The notes beneath the pieces were generated by a model that saw only the letters and a program-made list of their open reading frames with translations, made no database searches and had not been told where the DNA came from. This document shows, piece by piece, positions 4,288 to 5,643 of a stretch of DNA of 5,643 nucleotides. The stretch covers positions 1 through 5,643 of the forward strand of contig JACRCG010000047.1 in assembly GCA_016219145.1 (NCBI GenBank). The letters are read 5' to 3'. Position 1 is the first letter of the stretch, and every line of letters begins with the position of its first letter. This stretch comes from Deltaproteobacteria bacterium (lineage in GTDB: Bacteria; Desulfobacterota; Desulfuromonadia; Geobacterales; Pseudopelobacteraceae). The position numbers and the translations under genes were made by a program.

Positions 4288-5643
4288 ATGCTCCTGACAA
4301 AAAAACAGATCCTGACATTCCTGAAACAACGCGAAGGCTCAACCCATTTTGCCGCTATCCTGCGCGAATTCGGCGGGCGGCATGTCAAGCGCGAGCTCAA
4401 GAATATGCTGGAAGATATGGCTGATGACGGCGAAGTAGTCCGCTTGAAGGGCAACAGCTATACCCTGCCGGGCAAGGTCAAAACCCTGCGCGGCCGGATT
4501 TCGGTACACCGCGACGGTTACGGATTTGTGACCCCCGAAGGGGGCGGCGAGGATATCTTTATCCCGTCAAAATTCATGAAAGGCGCACTGCATGGCGATC
4601 TGGTTGAGGCCAGTTCCAGCCCCAGCCGAATGGGTGGCAGCAAACTGGATGGCCGCGTCGTGGCGGTGATCGAGCATGCCACCAGCCGCGTGGTGGGACG
4701 TTATGAAGAGACCAGGCGCGGAGCGATCGTCATCTCCGAGGATCAGCGCCTTAATCTGGTGGTTAGCATCCCAGCCAAAGGGCGCGGGCGGGCTGAGGAC
4801 GGACATCAGGTGGTGGCCGAGCTGACCTCCTACCCGGTTGGCGGGCGTCCGGCCGAGGGGCGCGTGGTGGAGGTGCTGGGTTGGCCGGATGATCCCGAGG
4901 TGGAGGTTCAGTCGGTCATCCGCCGCTTCGATCTGCCTCATATCTTCGGCAAGGTTGTGCTGGCCGAAGCGGAAGGAGTTTCTGAAACTGTAAACAAGGA
5001 CGATCTGGCGGGGAGGGTGGATCTGCGCAGCAGACCGACCGTGACCATCGACGGCGAGACGGCCCGCGATTTCGACGACGCCATCTCGCTCAAACGGGAA
5101 GGAGATAATTTCCGGCTGTGGGTCTCGATCGCCGATGTTTCGCATTACGTCAAGAAGGATAGTCCGTTGGACCGCGAAGCCTATCTGCGCGGCACGTCGG
5201 TCTATTTTCCGGACCGCTGCATCCCGATGCTGCCGGAACGCCTTTCGAACGGCATCTGTTCACTTAATCCGCAGCTGGATCGCCTGACAATGACGGCCGA
5301 GATGCTCTTTGACCGCTCCGGCACGATGCTGGAGTCTAATTTCTACCCCAGCGTTATCAAGAGCGCCGCCCGCCTGACCTATACGATTGTGAAGCAGATC
5401 ATCGTGGACGACGACCGGGAAGTGACGGATAAACACCGTCCGGTCGCAGCGATGCTGCTGGAGATGAAGGAACTGGCGCTGATCCTGATGGGGATGCGCA
5501 AAAAGCGGGGCAGCATCGATTTTGACCTGCCCGAACCGGAGATCATTATCGGGCTGACCGGCCTGACCGAGGGGATCATCCGCGCCGAGCGCAATCTGGC
5601 CCACCAGCTGATCGAGGAGTTCATGCTGGCCGCCAACGAGGCG
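4288..5643 (+). CDS. rnr: Ribonuclease R (3'-5' exoribonuclease), N-terminal 452 residues, truncated by window end
   Basis: RNase R degrades structured RNA processively from the 3' end in the cytoplasm and takes part in mRNA and rRNA quality control. The visible protein has the expected order: a winged-helix domain at 1-62, a first cold-shock domain from about 68 (GRISVHRDGYGFV, then EDIFIP at 89-94), a second at about 134-198, and the RNB catalytic domain from about 248. The catalytic motif TIDGETARDFDDA carries Asp255, Asp261, Asp263 and Asp264, with the same spacing as E. coli Asp272, 278, 280 and 281, so the enzyme should be active. Tyr306 in GTSVYFP probably matches the RNA-stacking tyrosine. 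The frame is still open at 5643; the rest of RNB and the S1 domain lie beyond. The ATG at 4288 has a weak GGTGGA (4275-4280) seven bases upstream. RNB homology distinguishes it from RNase II by the extra N-terminal helix-turn-helix. Confidence 0.95.
   Translation, partial: MLLTKKQILTFLKQREGSTHFAAILREFGGRHVKRELKNMLEDMADDGEVVRLKGNSYTLPGKVKTLRGRISVHRDGYGFVTPEGGGEDIFIPSKFMKGALHGDLVEASSSPSRMGGSKLDGRVVAVIEHATSRVVGRYEETRRGAIVISEDQRLNLVVSIPAKGRGRAEDGHQVVAELTSYPVGGRPAEGRVVEVLGWPDDPEVEVQSVIRRFDLPHIFGKVVLAEAEGVSETVNKDDLAGRVDLRSRPTVTIDGETARDFDDAISLKREGDNFRLWVSIADVSHYVKKDSPLDREAYLRGTSVYFPDRCIPMLPERLSNGICSLNPQLDRLTMTAEMLFDRSGTMLESNFYPSVIKSAARLTYTIVKQIIVDDDREVTDKHRPVAAMLLEMKELALILMGMRKKRGSIDFDLPEPEIIIGLTGLTEGIIRAERNLAHQLIEEFMLAANEA

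Noticed and set aside
4049..4297. 82-codon plus-strand open frame before rnr
   Set aside because: It begins at TTG without a ribosome site, resembles no family I know, and overlaps the better supported rnr start.
4567..5145. 192-codon minus-strand open frame
   Set aside because: It lies wholly antisense to the clearly coding rnr frame and shows no domain; a high-GC shadow frame.
5260..5636. Minus-strand open frames of 114 and 85 codons
   Set aside because: Antisense to the RNB domain of rnr, with no recognisable motifs.
1..5643. tRNA, rRNA, CRISPR array, transposase or integrase
   Set aside because: Looked for and not seen on either strand; no direct-repeat array, cloverleaf or recombinase motif stands out.

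Overview
The window (about 55-65% GC in the main genes) looks like a chromosomal segment of a Gram-negative anaerobe or facultative anaerobe. I lean towards a Desulfuromonadia/Geobacter-like Desulfobacterota, because of the RNase R style, the RCK channel plus TIM-barrel pairing and the formate/nitrite channel. This placement is an impression from protein style, not a search result.

Left part (1-2201, + strand): three tightly coupled genes, each pair joined by a 4-base ATGA stop/start overlap. They are the C-terminal end of an RCK (TrkA-N/TrkA-C) potassium channel or transport regulator, a 255-aa AP-endonuclease-2-like TIM-barrel protein (sugar-phosphate isomerase/epimerase fold; a CbiR-type cobamide phosphodiesterase is one candidate), and a GalE-type UDP-hexose 4-epimerase.

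Junction (2200-2363): a 164-bp, almost full-length imperfect palindrome lies between galE and a convergent FocA/NirC-family channel gene. Its 21-bp ends match at 20 positions. One end supplies two bases of the galE stop codon, and the other encodes the last eight residues and stop of the channel. It resembles a MITE-like insertion or an unusually long bidirectional stem-loop.

Middle (2335-3880, - strand): the six-helix formate/nitrite channel is followed by a short gap with inverted repeats. Next come two overlapping small genes of the DUF4160/DUF2442 type, a pairing reminiscent of toxin-antitoxin modules. They have a good sigma70-like promoter and a palindrome over its -10 box. This islet and the next 400 bases are AT-rich (sampled lines 35-42% GC by hand count, against 65% for a line in rnr), which suggests acquired DNA.

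Right part (3881-5643): a gene-poor, AT-rich, structured stretch of about 400 bases contains a perfect TATAAT box and a 9-bp perfect hairpin. It leads into rnr (RNase R), which runs off the window end with its full set of four catalytic aspartates visible.
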